A DNA stretch of 50,841 bases from Akkermansiaceae bacterium (GTDB taxonomy: Bacteria > Verrucomicrobiota > Verrucomicrobiia > Verrucomicrobiales > Akkermansiaceae). The stretch covers positions 1-50,841 of the forward strand of contig JANYEC010000048.1 in NCBI GenBank assembly GCA_025363295.1, written 5' to 3'. Each line of letters starts with the position of its first letter. Position 1 is the stretch's first letter. This document shows, in pieces, positions 7,719 to 15,732 of the stretch. The notes under the pieces are model-generated. The model was not told the origin of the DNA and searched no databases. It worked only from the letters and a program-made list of their open reading frames with translations. Made by a program: the position numbers and the translations under genes.

Positions 7719-9551
7719 ATGATTCCTTACACTCGCGATCCGCAACAAATGATTCCTACCTCCGCCGTTAAAATCATCGGCCTTGGTGGAGCCGGTGCAA
7801 ATATGTTAGAGCGCATTGCGATCGACGGTCTCGATGGTGCCGAATTGCTGGCGTTAAACACGGATCTTCGCACGCTCAACTCGTGCATCGCGCGGGAGAA
7901 GATCCAGTTAGGAATCAACCTAACCAAAGGTCTCGGTGCGGGCGGTGATCCAGATCTCGGCCATCAGGCGGTGCTAGAAGCGGAGGATCAGATTCGCACT
8001 TCCATCAAAGGCCACCGCATTGTTTTCCTCTGCACCGGCTTGGGCGGCGGCACCGGTTCTGGCGCAGCTCCCATCGTCACCCGCATCGCTCGTGAAGAAG
8101 GTGCCTTTGTCGTCGTTTTTGCCACCATGCCTTTTGCCTTCGAGGGCCGCCGCCGCCGCGACCAAGCGGAGGCCTCACTTAATGAATTGGCAGTCCTATC
8201 AAATGCCTTGGTCACTTTTGATAACAACCGGATGGGCGAGTTGGTGCTGGCTAAACAAGGAATTCATGAGGCCTTCGCTGCGGCGGATCACATGATCTGC
8301 GAATCTATCAAGGCGGTGATCCGCTTGGTGGTTCGCCCCGGCTTGATCAACGTCGGCCTCGACGATTTGATGAGTGCACTGCGGACTAACCGTTCGCGCT
8401 GCCTCTTCGGATCGGGTATTGCCAGTGGGAAGGACCGCGCATCCCGTGCGCTTCGTAATGCACTTAACAGTCCACTGCTCGATCAAGGCGCGCTGCTCAA
8501 AGACGCGCAAACCGTGCTGGTGCATCTTTCAGGCGGTGAAGATCTAACGCTTTTCGAAATTGAATTACTCATGCAACGCCTGCAGAAGTTTGTCCCCGAA
8601 AAGGCGCATGTATTGTTCGGAGCAGCGATTGATCCAGCGATGGGCGACTCGCTTTCGATCACCCTGATCAGCGCACTACCGGAAGATTCCCTCGCAATGG
8701 CACCTCGCGATTCCCTCAGCCATAGCACTCCCGAAAATCCGATTCTCGATCCCAGCCAAGGTTTTACCACGCCGGTGAAGGAAATCGTTCCATTTATCGT
8801 GGAACCGGAACCCGAGCCCTTGCCAACCGGGGTAGAGGAAGTTCCCGAGTTGGCAGTTTCCCTTAACCCTAACATAGAGCAGGCTCAAGCGCTCGAAATC
8901 TATCATACTAAGGAGTCTCCTGTTGCCACTCCAACCCCGGTTCCCCAAGTCTCCAAATTGCGCAAAGCCTCTACTAACGTCGCGCCACCTTCGGTGCCAT
9001 CCCTGTTCGACAACGAAAGGCCGTTTGCCGAACCTGATGAGCTACCGCTGGCTGCCCCCCCCGCCAGCCAAGATGAAATCCCCGATGAAAATCTTGAAAT
9101 GGGAGATGATTCCTGGCTCGAAGCTGAGGCCGCATTTTCTAACGAACCAGGACCACCTAACGAAATTTATGTGGAAGCTGAGGAGGATCCTAAACCGATT
9201 GAGGCAGTGGAACCTGAGCCGTCCACGCCAGGAGGCTACACACCGCTGCCGAAACGTAGGTCCTCCGTCGTCGCGCGTTGGGGCACGTCAAAGCGAACCG
9301 AGCCTACCCCGGCTCCTTCGCCCATCACCCATGAAACCTCGGAGAACGAATCCGAATCGCTCGCTAACAGCCACCGAGGGTCTGAACCGGACGTTGAAGC
9401 GCCCAAACTGAAACTGGGTATCAAATCCCAAAGCGCACAGAATGAACTTTCGCTTGATTCTACTCCACGCGGCCGTTTCGAGGGAGAACGACCTAACGTC
9501 TTCGAGGGTGAGGATCTGGATCTTCCGCCGTTTCTACGCAAAAAGAAGTAA
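7719..9551 (+). CDS. ftsZ: Cell division protein FtsZ with long C-terminal linker
   Basis: The tubulin-like GTPase that forms the Z ring. The globular domain covers residues about 11-322, with IIGLGGAGANMLERI (19-33), the tubulin signature LGGGTGSGAAPIV (108-120) and NALVTFDNNRM. The T7 loop reads NVGLDDL (211-217). Compared with the usual N-x-D-x-x-D, the first Asp is Gly, while the last Asp (216) remains. Residues about 323-597 form a Pro/Glu-rich, probably disordered linker, roughly five times longer than in well-studied FtsZ proteins. The C-terminus DLDLPPFLRKKK matches the conserved peptide that binds FtsA and other partners. Total length is 610, against about 380-400 usually. An alternative start is Met11 (7749). 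Last gene of the dcw run. Confidence 0.95.
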   Translation: MIPYTRDPQQMIPTSAVKIIGLGGAGANMLERIAIDGLDGAELLALNTDLRTLNSCIAREKIQLGINLTKGLGAGGDPDLGHQAVLEAEDQIRTSIKGHRIVFLCTGLGGGTGSGAAPIVTRIAREEGAFVVVFATMPFAFEGRRRRDQAEASLNELAVLSNALVTFDNNRMGELVLAKQGIHEAFAAADHMICESIKAVIRLVVRPGLINVGLDDLMSALRTNRSRCLFGSGIASGKDRASRALRNALNSPLLDQGALLKDAQTVLVHLSGGEDLTLFEIELLMQRLQKFVPEKAHVLFGAAIDPAMGDSLSITLISALPEDSLAMAPRDSLSHSTPENPILDPSQGFTTPVKEIVPFIVEPEPEPLPTGVEEVPELAVSLNPNIEQAQALEIYHTKESPVATPTPVPQVSKLRKASTNVAPPSVPSLFDNERPFAEPDELPLAAPPASQDEIPDENLEMGDDSWLEAEAAFSNEPGPPNEIYVEAEEDPKPIEAVEPEPSTPGGYTPLPKRRSSVVARWGTSKRTEPTPAPSPITHETSENESESLANSHRGSEPDVEAPKLKLGIKSQSAQNELSLDSTPRGRFEGERPNVFEGEDLDLPPFLRKKK

Positions 9552-9583
9552 GCGTCTGCTTTTACAACTAACCAATTTCTAAC

Positions 9584-10438
9584 TTGAATCAATACGAAAT
9601 TCCAGGCCACGTTACTCTTTCAGAAGGACACGGCGGATTGATGAAAATCGCCATAGAAACGCAGTGGAGCACTGCGGAAATCTATCTGCAAGGTGCCCAC
9701 ATCACACGTTTTGAGAAAAAGGGTGATGCGCCATTGTTGTTCTTGAGTGGGGAAAGTGAGTTCATCAAGGGCAAGCCGATCCGAGGCGGAGTCCCGATTA
9801 TTTTTCCATGGTTCGGTGGGCGCGAGGGATTTCCAGCCCACGGACTCGCCCGCACCAGCGAATGGGATCTTGAAGAAACCTCGCTTCTCGCAACTGGCGT
9901 GGTGACTTTACGCTTTCGCCTGCCCACGATCGACCCACTCGACGCAGACTTTGTGGTGCACGTCGGCGATCAACTCACGATGGAGTTGATCGTCAAAAAT
10001 GCCGGTGCTCAAGAAGCGACTTTTGAAACCTGCTTTCATACTTATTTTCAAATCGGGGAGATCTACTCGATTTCTATCAAGGGTCTAACCGGGTGCTCCT
10101 ATTACGACAAAGTGCTGGGTGGAGTGTTCACTGAAACTCAAGAATCAATTCATATCATGAACGAGGTGGACCGCGTCTATTTTGATACCACAGCCGCCGT
10201 TGAAATCATCGACACTCAATTACGGCGCAAGATCCTCGTGACCAAGTCCGGATCGAATTCGACGGTCGTATGGAATCCATGGATTGAGAAATCCCAACGC
10301 ATGCCCGACTTCGGCGACGAAGAGTATTTGCAGATGGTTTGCGTAGAATCTGGCAATGTCGCGAATGACCGAATTACGCTTGCGCCTGACTCGAAGGCGA
10401 ACCTCAAAGTCGAGGTCAGCAGCGAGCCACTCTTGTAA
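9584..10438 (+). CDS. D-hexose-6-phosphate mutarotase (aldose 1-epimerase family)
   Basis: The 284-residue protein resembles the YeaD/Ymr099c branch of aldose epimerases, which interconvert alpha and beta anomers of hexose 6-phosphates in the cytoplasm. Supporting segments are WSTAEIYLQGAHITRF, PIRGGVPIIFPWFGGREG with HGLART, and CFHTYFQIGEI, which carries a conserved active-site His. The WNPWIEKSQRMPDFGDEEY segment is also family-typical, leading to the ending VCVESGN. The start is TTG at 9584; an ATG within the frame at about 9641 would remove conserved beta structure. It lies 32 bases after ftsZ on the same strand and may be read through from the dcw operon. Confidence 0.85.
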   Translation: MNQYEIPGHVTLSEGHGGLMKIAIETQWSTAEIYLQGAHITRFEKKGDAPLLFLSGESEFIKGKPIRGGVPIIFPWFGGREGFPAHGLARTSEWDLEETSLLATGVVTLRFRLPTIDPLDADFVVHVGDQLTMELIVKNAGAQEATFETCFHTYFQIGEIYSISIKGLTGCSYYDKVLGGVFTETQESIHIMNEVDRVYFDTTAAVEIIDTQLRRKILVTKSGSNSTVVWNPWIEKSQRMPDFGDEEYLQMVCVESGNVANDRITLAPDSKANLKVEVSSEPLL

Positions 10439-10522
10439 TCGGCCGGCCCGCCACGCCATTTCCACGCTCCCCGTATTCCGCATTGGCAGGACGGATTTCG
10501 CCGCCTAGGCTCGCTCTCTTCT

Positions 10523-11920
10523 ATGTCTGACAAATCCAAGTTCCACTTCACCGGCATCTGCGGCACGGCAATGGGCGCGGTCGCCGCCGCCATGAAACAG
10601 CGCGGCTTCACCGTCACCGGTTCCGATGCGAATGTATATCCGCCGATGTCGGATTTCCTACGTGGTCAAGGCATTACTCTAACGGAAGGTTATAATGAGG
10701 AAAACATCCCCGCCGATACGGATGTGGTCATTATCGGCAATGCGATTTCTCGGGGAAATCCTGAGGCCGAGGCAGCGCTGGATCGCAAGCTGCTCTATCA
10801 TTCTCTGCCTGAGGTGATGAAAGAGTTTTTCCTGCGGGGGAAGCGCAATTTCGTCGTTTCTGGAACCCACGGCAAGACCACTACGTCTTCCATGCTTGCC
10901 TGGATCTTTGTCAACGCTGGCCGCGACCCTGGCTACATGATCGGCGGACTTCCTAAAAATCTAGGCCATGGAGCCCATTTCACCGACTCCGAATTCAACG
11001 TGCTCGAGGGCGACGAATATGACACCGCCTTCTTCGATAAGCGCTCGAAATTCCTCCACTACCTTCCCGAGTGCGTCGTGGTGAACAATGTCGAGTTCGA
11101 CCACGCGGACATCTATAACAACATCGACGAAATCAAACTCACCTTCCGACGCCTGCTCAACATCGTCCCGCGCGGGGGGATGGCTTACGTCAATGGCGAT
11201 GAGCAAAACTGTCTCGACGTCGCCGATAAAGCGCCCTGCCCCGTCACCACCATCGGCTTCGGAGAGAATTGTTCCCTGCGCATTGAAAATCTCAACTACG
11301 ATACAGATCGTAGTTCGTTCACGCTTGGTGGCGTTTCATTCTCCGTTCCGATGACCGGTGAGTTCAACGTCCGCAATGCCGCGATGGCTGCGGCCGCAGC
11401 GACATTCGCTGGCCTAACGGTTGACGAAATCCGCGCCGGGTTGGATTCGTTCGAGGGTGTGGCCCGCCGCCAAGAACTCAAGGGAGAGGTGAACGGCATC
11501 AAGGTGATCGACGACTTCGCCCACCATCCGACTGCCATCCGACTTGCTGTGCAAAGCCTCCGCCAGCGGCACCGGGACTCCCGCCTATGGATTCTTTTCG
11601 AACCACGCTCTAACACAACTCGCCGCGCCATTTTCCAAACTGAGCTTGCGGAGTCGCTTGCACTTGCGGATATCGCCGTCGTCGCCGCCATTCCAGATTT
11701 ACACAAGATCCCGGAAAATGACCGACTCGATCCCACAAAACTCTCCGCAGATATCGCCCGCTTCGGCGGTCAAGGATGGTATCTTCCTGACGTCGAATCG
11801 ATCATTACTAAGGTAACTGAATTGGCCTTGCCCGGTGACATCATCGCCGTCCTGAGCAACGGGGGCTTCGGTGGCATTCATCAGAAACTTCTCACCGCGC
11901 TCGCCCAGGCTCCTACCTAA
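10523..11920 (+). CDS. mpl: UDP-N-acetylmuramate:L-alanyl-gamma-D-glutamyl-meso-diaminopimelate ligase
   Basis: A Mur-ligase family enzyme that attaches recovered tripeptide to UDP-MurNAc, recycling murein in the cytoplasm. It begins FHFTGICGTAMGAVAAAMKQ, where Mpl proteins have this rather than the MurC form. It has the P-loop SGTHGKTTT (residues about 113-121), the substrate region YMIGGLPKNLG with EGDEYDTAFFDKRSKF, and VNNVEFDHADIY. The C-terminal domain reads VIDDFAHHPTAI, then LFEPRSNTTRR. The DEYDTAFFDKRSKF segment separates Mpl from MurC, and a complete MurC is already present at 2176. Length is 465. It lies 84 bases after the mutarotase gene. Placement close to dcw genes suggests coordinated synthesis and recycling of wall precursors. 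Confidence 0.93.
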   Translation: MSDKSKFHFTGICGTAMGAVAAAMKQRGFTVTGSDANVYPPMSDFLRGQGITLTEGYNEENIPADTDVVIIGNAISRGNPEAEAALDRKLLYHSLPEVMKEFFLRGKRNFVVSGTHGKTTTSSMLAWIFVNAGRDPGYMIGGLPKNLGHGAHFTDSEFNVLEGDEYDTAFFDKRSKFLHYLPECVVVNNVEFDHADIYNNIDEIKLTFRRLLNIVPRGGMAYVNGDEQNCLDVADKAPCPVTTIGFGENCSLRIENLNYDTDRSSFTLGGVSFSVPMTGEFNVRNAAMAAAAATFAGLTVDEIRAGLDSFEGVARRQELKGEVNGIKVIDDFAHHPTAIRLAVQSLRQRHRDSRLWILFEPRSNTTRRAIFQTELAESLALADIAVVAAIPDLHKIPENDRLDPTKLSADIARFGGQGWYLPDVESIITKVTELALPGDIIAVLSNGGFGGIHQKLLTALAQAPT

Positions 11921-11971
11921 CCGTGAAGTAACCTGATTTTTAGAGCAAGGCTCGGAGGAAATCATAACGCG

Positions 11972-12841
11972 ATGAAAAAGCAGCCCAGCGCCATCTCCGT
12001 GAAAGCCGGGAATGTCGAGTTTCTCAAAATCAACTCGAAGAACTGGGAATGGCGCGACATCTATCACTGGATTGTTAGTCTTTCGTGGCCTCGCTTCGCA
12101 GTCGTCGGCGTGTGCTTCTTTCTCGCGCTGAATCTGATGTTCGCCTCGGCCTACTTTCTCGGTGGGGAGTGCATCGGAGAAATGCATAAGGACTCTTTCA
12201 GCGAGGCATTTTTCTTCAGTGTCGAGACACTGGCAACGGTTGGCTACGGCCACATGTACCCGATCACAGCCTATGGCCACATCGTGGTCACACTGGAACT
12301 GATGACCGGGATGTTATGGACGGCGGTAACGACAGGGCTGATTTTTGTGCGTTTTTCTCGACCTACTGCACGGGTGTTATTCAGTGATGGCATCGTGATC
12401 AGCGCTTTCGAGGGAAAGCCTGCACTGATGTTGCGAGTGGCGAACCTGCGCCACTACACCATGACGGATGCGGAGTTCCGAATCATGTTCCACCGTGAGG
12501 AATTGAGCTTAGAGGGTGAATCGATTCGGCGCTACTATCCGCTGAAACTAACATTTGATCGACTCATCATATTTCCGGCTGCGATGATTCTACGTCACAT
12601 CATCGATGAATCCAGCCAACTTCATGGGATGACATTTGATGATCTGAGAGATTCTGACTCCCGCTTCATCGCCTCCGTCTCCTGCGTGGACACTGTGCTG
12701 CAGGCACCGGTGCAAAGCCTGCAAACCTACGGTTGGGAAAACATCCGTTTCGGACAGCGATTCGTAGAAGTCTATCAGGAAACGCCAGACGGCCGCCTGA
12801 TCGTGGACTACGGCAGACTGAACGAAACAGAACCCGCGTGA
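11972..12841 (+). CDS. Inward-rectifier-type potassium channel (Kir/KirBac-like)
   Basis: A 289-residue two-membrane-segment K+ channel subunit, presumably tetrameric in the inner membrane. TM1 lies at about 38-62, the pore helix at about 75-87 (SFSEAFFFSVETLA), the selectivity filter TVGYGHM at 89-95, and TM2 at about 101-126. The cytoplasmic C-terminal half (about 130-285) is beta-rich and matches the Kir immunoglobulin-like domain: RPTARVLFSDGIVISAFEGKP, LMLRVANLR, and PLKLTFDRLIIFP. The N-terminal slide-helix segment (NWEWRDIYHWI) is also family-like. The start ATG at 11972 is preceded by GGAGG at about 11955, a plausible ribosome binding site. It stands alone with 51 bases before it and about 100 after. 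Confidence 0.9.
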   Translation: MKKQPSAISVKAGNVEFLKINSKNWEWRDIYHWIVSLSWPRFAVVGVCFFLALNLMFASAYFLGGECIGEMHKDSFSEAFFFSVETLATVGYGHMYPITAYGHIVVTLELMTGMLWTAVTTGLIFVRFSRPTARVLFSDGIVISAFEGKPALMLRVANLRHYTMTDAEFRIMFHREELSLEGESIRRYYPLKLTFDRLIIFPAAMILRHIIDESSQLHGMTFDDLRDSDSRFIASVSCVDTVLQAPVQSLQTYGWENIRFGQRFVEVYQETPDGRLIVDYGRLNETEPA

Positions 12842-12945
12842 TTACCTAACATTCTTGAGGAACCCCACGCTTATGGGCAGGGGATGTGAATGCGCCCGAA
12901 GCCGGTGGGGAAATCTAGATTTTGTTGTAATCTCCTCGCGGGCGA

Positions 12946-13758
12946 ATGCATCTTCCCGGCGTGTCTGATACGGATTCTCTCCATCACCGCTTCGGCGGAA
13001 TCGCTCGGCTCTACGGCCAAGCGGCGCTGAGTCGTTTTCTTACGGCGCGGGTGGCGGTAATCGGCGTGGGTGGCGTGGGGTCCTGGGCGGTAGAATCATT
13101 GGCACGCTCTGGAATCGGACATCTAACTTTAGTCGATTTGGATGAAATCTGCGTGACCAACGTGAATCGCCAACTGCACGCAATGGATGGGCAGATCGGT
13201 CGCCAGAAAACCGATGCTATGGAGGAACGCATCGCCGCCATCCATCCCGGCTGCGAAGTCGTGATCGTTCCCAAGTTTTTCAACGAGAAATCCGCTGCGG
13301 AAATCCTCGATGCTGGCTTCGATGCGGTGATCGATGCGATCGACTTCGCGCGCCACAAATCGCTGCTCGCCGCCGAGTGCCACAAGCGCAAAATCTACGC
13401 TGTCACCTGCGGCGGCGCCGGGGGGCGGCGCGATCCGACACGCATCCGGGTGACCGACCTAGCCTACAGCGGCATGGATCCGCTCCTGCTGCAACTGCGC
13501 CGTGGGCTCAGAAATGACTACGGCTTCCCGAAAACTCCACGCAACCAAGATCCGGTTCTATTCGGGATCGATGCCGTCTATTCCGACGAGGCTCCTTACT
13601 ATTCGAATTGCGATGGCACCGTTTCCAAAACCGCGCCCGAGGAAATTTCCCTCCGACTCAATTGCGCATCCGGCTTCGGTTCCGCCGCGCATATCATCGC
13701 TAGCTTCGGGCTGATCGCGGCAGGGCGGGTGCTGGACAAACTCGCGGCCGGGGCATGA
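12946..13758 (+). CDS. tcdA: tRNA threonylcarbamoyladenosine dehydratase (TcdA/CsdL)
   Basis: An E1-like ThiF/MoeB-family ATPase that cyclises t6A at tRNA position 37 to ct6A in the cytoplasm. The nucleotide-binding motif VAVIGVGGVGSWAVESLARSG is at residues about 36-56, followed by LVDLDEICVTNVNRQ (about 62-76), the family hallmark. Further conserved parts are VIDAIDFARHKSLL, VTCGGAGGRRDPTRI, LAYSGMDPLL and LRNDYGFP. A Cys occurs in YAVTCGGAGG. Length 270 fits the family. The ATG lies in a 104-base spacer without other evident features. A second enzyme acting at the same tRNA residue, TrmO, is encoded in the same window at 35082-35792. Confidence 0.92.
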   Translation: MHLPGVSDTDSLHHRFGGIARLYGQAALSRFLTARVAVIGVGGVGSWAVESLARSGIGHLTLVDLDEICVTNVNRQLHAMDGQIGRQKTDAMEERIAAIHPGCEVVIVPKFFNEKSAAEILDAGFDAVIDAIDFARHKSLLAAECHKRKIYAVTCGGAGGRRDPTRIRVTDLAYSGMDPLLLQLRRGLRNDYGFPKTPRNQDPVLFGIDAVYSDEAPYYSNCDGTVSKTAPEEISLRLNCASGFGSAAHIIASFGLIAAGRVLDKLAAGA

Positions 13759-13781
13759 AAAAAGCGACCCGGAGGCCGCTT
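13757..13781 (-). terminator. Rho-independent terminator of rpmJ
   Basis: Read on the minus strand, AAGCG-GCC-TCCG-GGT-CGCTT forms an 8-bp stem with one G-T pair and a TCCG tetraloop, followed directly by a run of T residues. On the plus strand the hairpin is not followed by T residues. It lies just after the tcdA stop and downstream of rpmJ in its direction of transcription. Confidence 0.75.
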
Positions 13782-13826
13782 GATTCAGAAATGAGGGTAG
13801 ACGCAAACGTTTGCGGCTGGAGGCTT

Positions 13827-13988
13827 TTACAGTCCTTTTTTCGAGAGGCGGGTGCCAGCAGTCGCGCCTTGGCGGGCCTTGAACTTAGGATTGGATTTGC
13901 AAATGACGTAAACCGTTCCTTTGCGTTTCACGACTTGGCAATCAGCGTGACGGCGTTTTGCGGAGGCGAGTGAGGAGAGAACTTTCAT
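13827..13988 (-). CDS. rpmJ: 50S ribosomal protein L36, zinc-independent (YkgO-like) form
   Basis: This 53-codon gene is easily missed. The translation starts [18 protein letters not shown] and continues [20 protein letters not shown], which closely matches the second L36 type known from E. coli YkgO. Only two cysteines (17 and 30) are present, so the four-ligand zinc ribbon of the classical L36 is missing. A C-terminal extension ([15 protein letters not shown]) makes it longer than the usual 37-46 residues. The start is the ATG at 13988 and the stop is TAA at 13827-13829. It is convergent with tcdA and is followed by a strong terminator. A perfect 14-base palindrome, CGCAAACGTTTGCG (13802-13815), lies between the stop and that terminator. 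Confidence 0.92.
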   Translation of the reverse strand: MKVLSSLASAKRRHADCQVVKRKGTVYVICKSNPKFKARQGATAGTRLSKKGL

Positions 13989-14151
13989 GGCGTAAGATTT
14001 TAAAATTGACCGATGGAACCGACCGCCGGGGCGGGGAAATTAGTCAACGACCTCCGCTTGTAAAGCCATTTCTTGCCCAAATTAAATAATCCAGCGTCCA
14101 ATCGCGACTCACAACTTGCGTTCGGGCGACTCCTCTGGCATTGTGATAGCG

Positions 14152-14157
14152 TATAAT
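14152..14157 (+). promoter_or_regulatory. Candidate -10 box, TATAAT
   Basis: A perfect TATAAT at 14152-14157 ends 15 bases before the ATG at 14173, so a transcript starting about seven bases further on would have a leader of under ten bases. No good -35 hexamer stands at the usual distance. The match is by eye. Confidence 0.35.
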
Positions 14158-14172
14158 ACTCAGTAATTTGCC

Positions 14173-14481
14173 ATGAAAGAACTCTATGAAGCTTGGAAGT
14201 CAGTGGATCGCAATAAGATCGCAGCACTGCTTAGCGTGATTCCCGGTCTTGGGCACTTATACAAACACCACTATCTTTCCGGAATCGGAATCATGGTCGC
14301 TGGCAACGCCCTCATGATCTTCATCACCTGCTTGCTCGCATTCGCCACTGTGGGCGCGGCCCTGGTGGTGATTCCGGCGCTATGGGTCGCAGGGATTACT
14401 TATTCCGCCTACATGGCTTCGGACAAGCATGGAATGCATACGTGGCTACATGTCTGGGAATACCGATGGCACAAGACGTAA
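14173..14481 (+). CDS. Small integral membrane protein, TM2-like
   Basis: A 102-residue protein whose central part has two membrane segments (about 35-62 and 65-82) after a short soluble N-terminus. The motif VIPGLGHLYKHHYLSGIGI resembles the first half of TM2-type domains (proline-glycine-leucine-glycine followed by an aromatic). The family link is tentative. The C-terminus is rich in His and Trp (HGMHTWLHVWEYRWHKT), which might bind metal or sit at the membrane surface. Function is unknown. It has a candidate promoter immediately upstream and is followed after 77 bases by the GspF-like gene. Confidence 0.65.
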   Translation: MKELYEAWKSVDRNKIAALLSVIPGLGHLYKHHYLSGIGIMVAGNALMIFITCLLAFATVGAALVVIPALWVAGITYSAYMASDKHGMHTWLHVWEYRWHKT

Positions 14482-14558
14482 CTGAATTTCGAAAAAGCGT
14501 GCGTTGACGAAATGGAACTTGGTGAACGTTCGAGCGATGTTATGAATCTTTCTAATCC

Positions 14559-15551
14559 ATGACATCTGCGGTCGAGCACAAGCATTTATTCTATTCTGAA
14601 ATGGCCAAGCTGCTAGAAGCGGGCTTCGGCATCCGCGAGGCGGCAGCCGTATTGATCAATACGAATCTGCCTACGGTGCAGGCGCATCTGCTTAAGGATC
14701 TCAACCTCGGCCTAGAGTCCGGGCACTCGATCGCCGAAGCATTTGCAAAGGACACTTCTACCATCTCCGAGCTAGAGCGCAGCATGATCGGTGCTGGAGA
14801 GCGTGGAGGGAACCTTGCTCCGGCATTCCAACATCTAGCAGACTATTTCGGCATGGTCGCGTCCGCGCGGCGTGAGATGGTGACGAGTATAATCTATCCG
14901 CTCGCCGTGCTTCACATGGGGATTTTCATCGGCATAGTACCCTCTGCGATGATGAAAGGTGAGAGTTTCCCGAAAATTCTGGGGCAACTCGCCGTCACGC
15001 TAATTGTCGTTTATGTGATGGCATTTATAGTAATCCTGTTGATTCGAGCGGTGTTGAAAGCGGCTCCGGACCATGTGAAAATCGATCGGTTTCTCCAACG
15101 CATCCCGCTGCTAGGCAAGGCGCGGCAGAACATGGCGATGGCGAGATTTTGTAAAGTCTATCACTCGTGCATCCTCGCTGGAATCACGATGAGCGAGACG
15201 GCACAAATCGCCTCTCAAGCATCGCAAAGCGGAGTGATCCGGGAAGCAGGAAAAAATCTGGTGAAAACCGCGCAAGCCGGAAATTCCCTTGGACCGCAAT
15301 TCGTGGCGGACGATGCTTTTCCCAAAGCGTTTTCCAGATCCTACACCACTGGCGAGGAAGCAGGCACCTTAGATAAGGATATGGCCCGCTGGGCGAATTT
15401 GTTTCAAACCGAAGCGGAAGCCAGTGCGAAAACATTGGCTGTCATGATTCCCAAGGTGTTGTATTTCTTTATCTTAGGATATGTCGCATGGAAGATTATT
15501 GGATTTTTCAATAGTTACTATAGCGGTATGTTAGAGGAGCTTGATAAGTAA
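14559..15551 (+). CDS. Type II secretion/type IV pilus GspF/PilC-like inner membrane protein
   Basis: A 330-residue polytopic membrane protein with two T2SF domains. The first is at about 10-110 (FYSEMAKLLEAGFGIREAA, then MIGAGERGGNLAPAFQHLADYF). The second is at about 185-300 (MARFCKVYHSCILAGITMSE, then YTTGEEAGTLDKDMARWA). Membrane segments lie at about 108-134, 145-170 and 301-322. The paired GERGG and GEEAG motifs are characteristic of the family, whose members are the platform of type II secretion and type IV pilus machines. No GspE ATPase, secretin or prepilin peptidase is adjacent, so this is an orphan here. It precedes the DUF1800/DUF1501 pair, and a GspG-like protein lies at 23215. 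Confidence 0.85.
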   Translation: MTSAVEHKHLFYSEMAKLLEAGFGIREAAAVLINTNLPTVQAHLLKDLNLGLESGHSIAEAFAKDTSTISELERSMIGAGERGGNLAPAFQHLADYFGMVASARREMVTSIIYPLAVLHMGIFIGIVPSAMMKGESFPKILGQLAVTLIVVYVMAFIVILLIRAVLKAAPDHVKIDRFLQRIPLLGKARQNMAMARFCKVYHSCILAGITMSETAQIASQASQSGVIREAGKNLVKTAQAGNSLGPQFVADDAFPKAFSRSYTTGEEAGTLDKDMARWANLFQTEAEASAKTLAVMIPKVLYFFILGYVAWKIIGFFNSYYSGMLEELDK

Positions 15552-15732
15552 CCCGTCCGGAGTGAGGTGCGTCCCAAATGGATGAATAAGCAAGCCCATT
15601 GCAATTCGACATCCGATCCAAACTTTAATGGTGGATGAATTTAAAAATGCAGGCTAAGCTATTTGGATTATTTTACATTTCATAAAATTGCCCGTGGCTG
15701 TTGCCAAGCTCCGGGAGCAGCATTCCAAACCC

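Noticed and set aside
13755..13973. Plus-strand frame of 72 codons after tcdA
   Set aside because: It overlaps rpmJ on the opposite strand, runs through its terminator and has no family-like sequence.
14000..14227. Minus-strand frame of 75 codons upstream of rpmJ
   Set aside because: It overlaps the start of the small membrane protein gene and has no ribosome binding site or motif.
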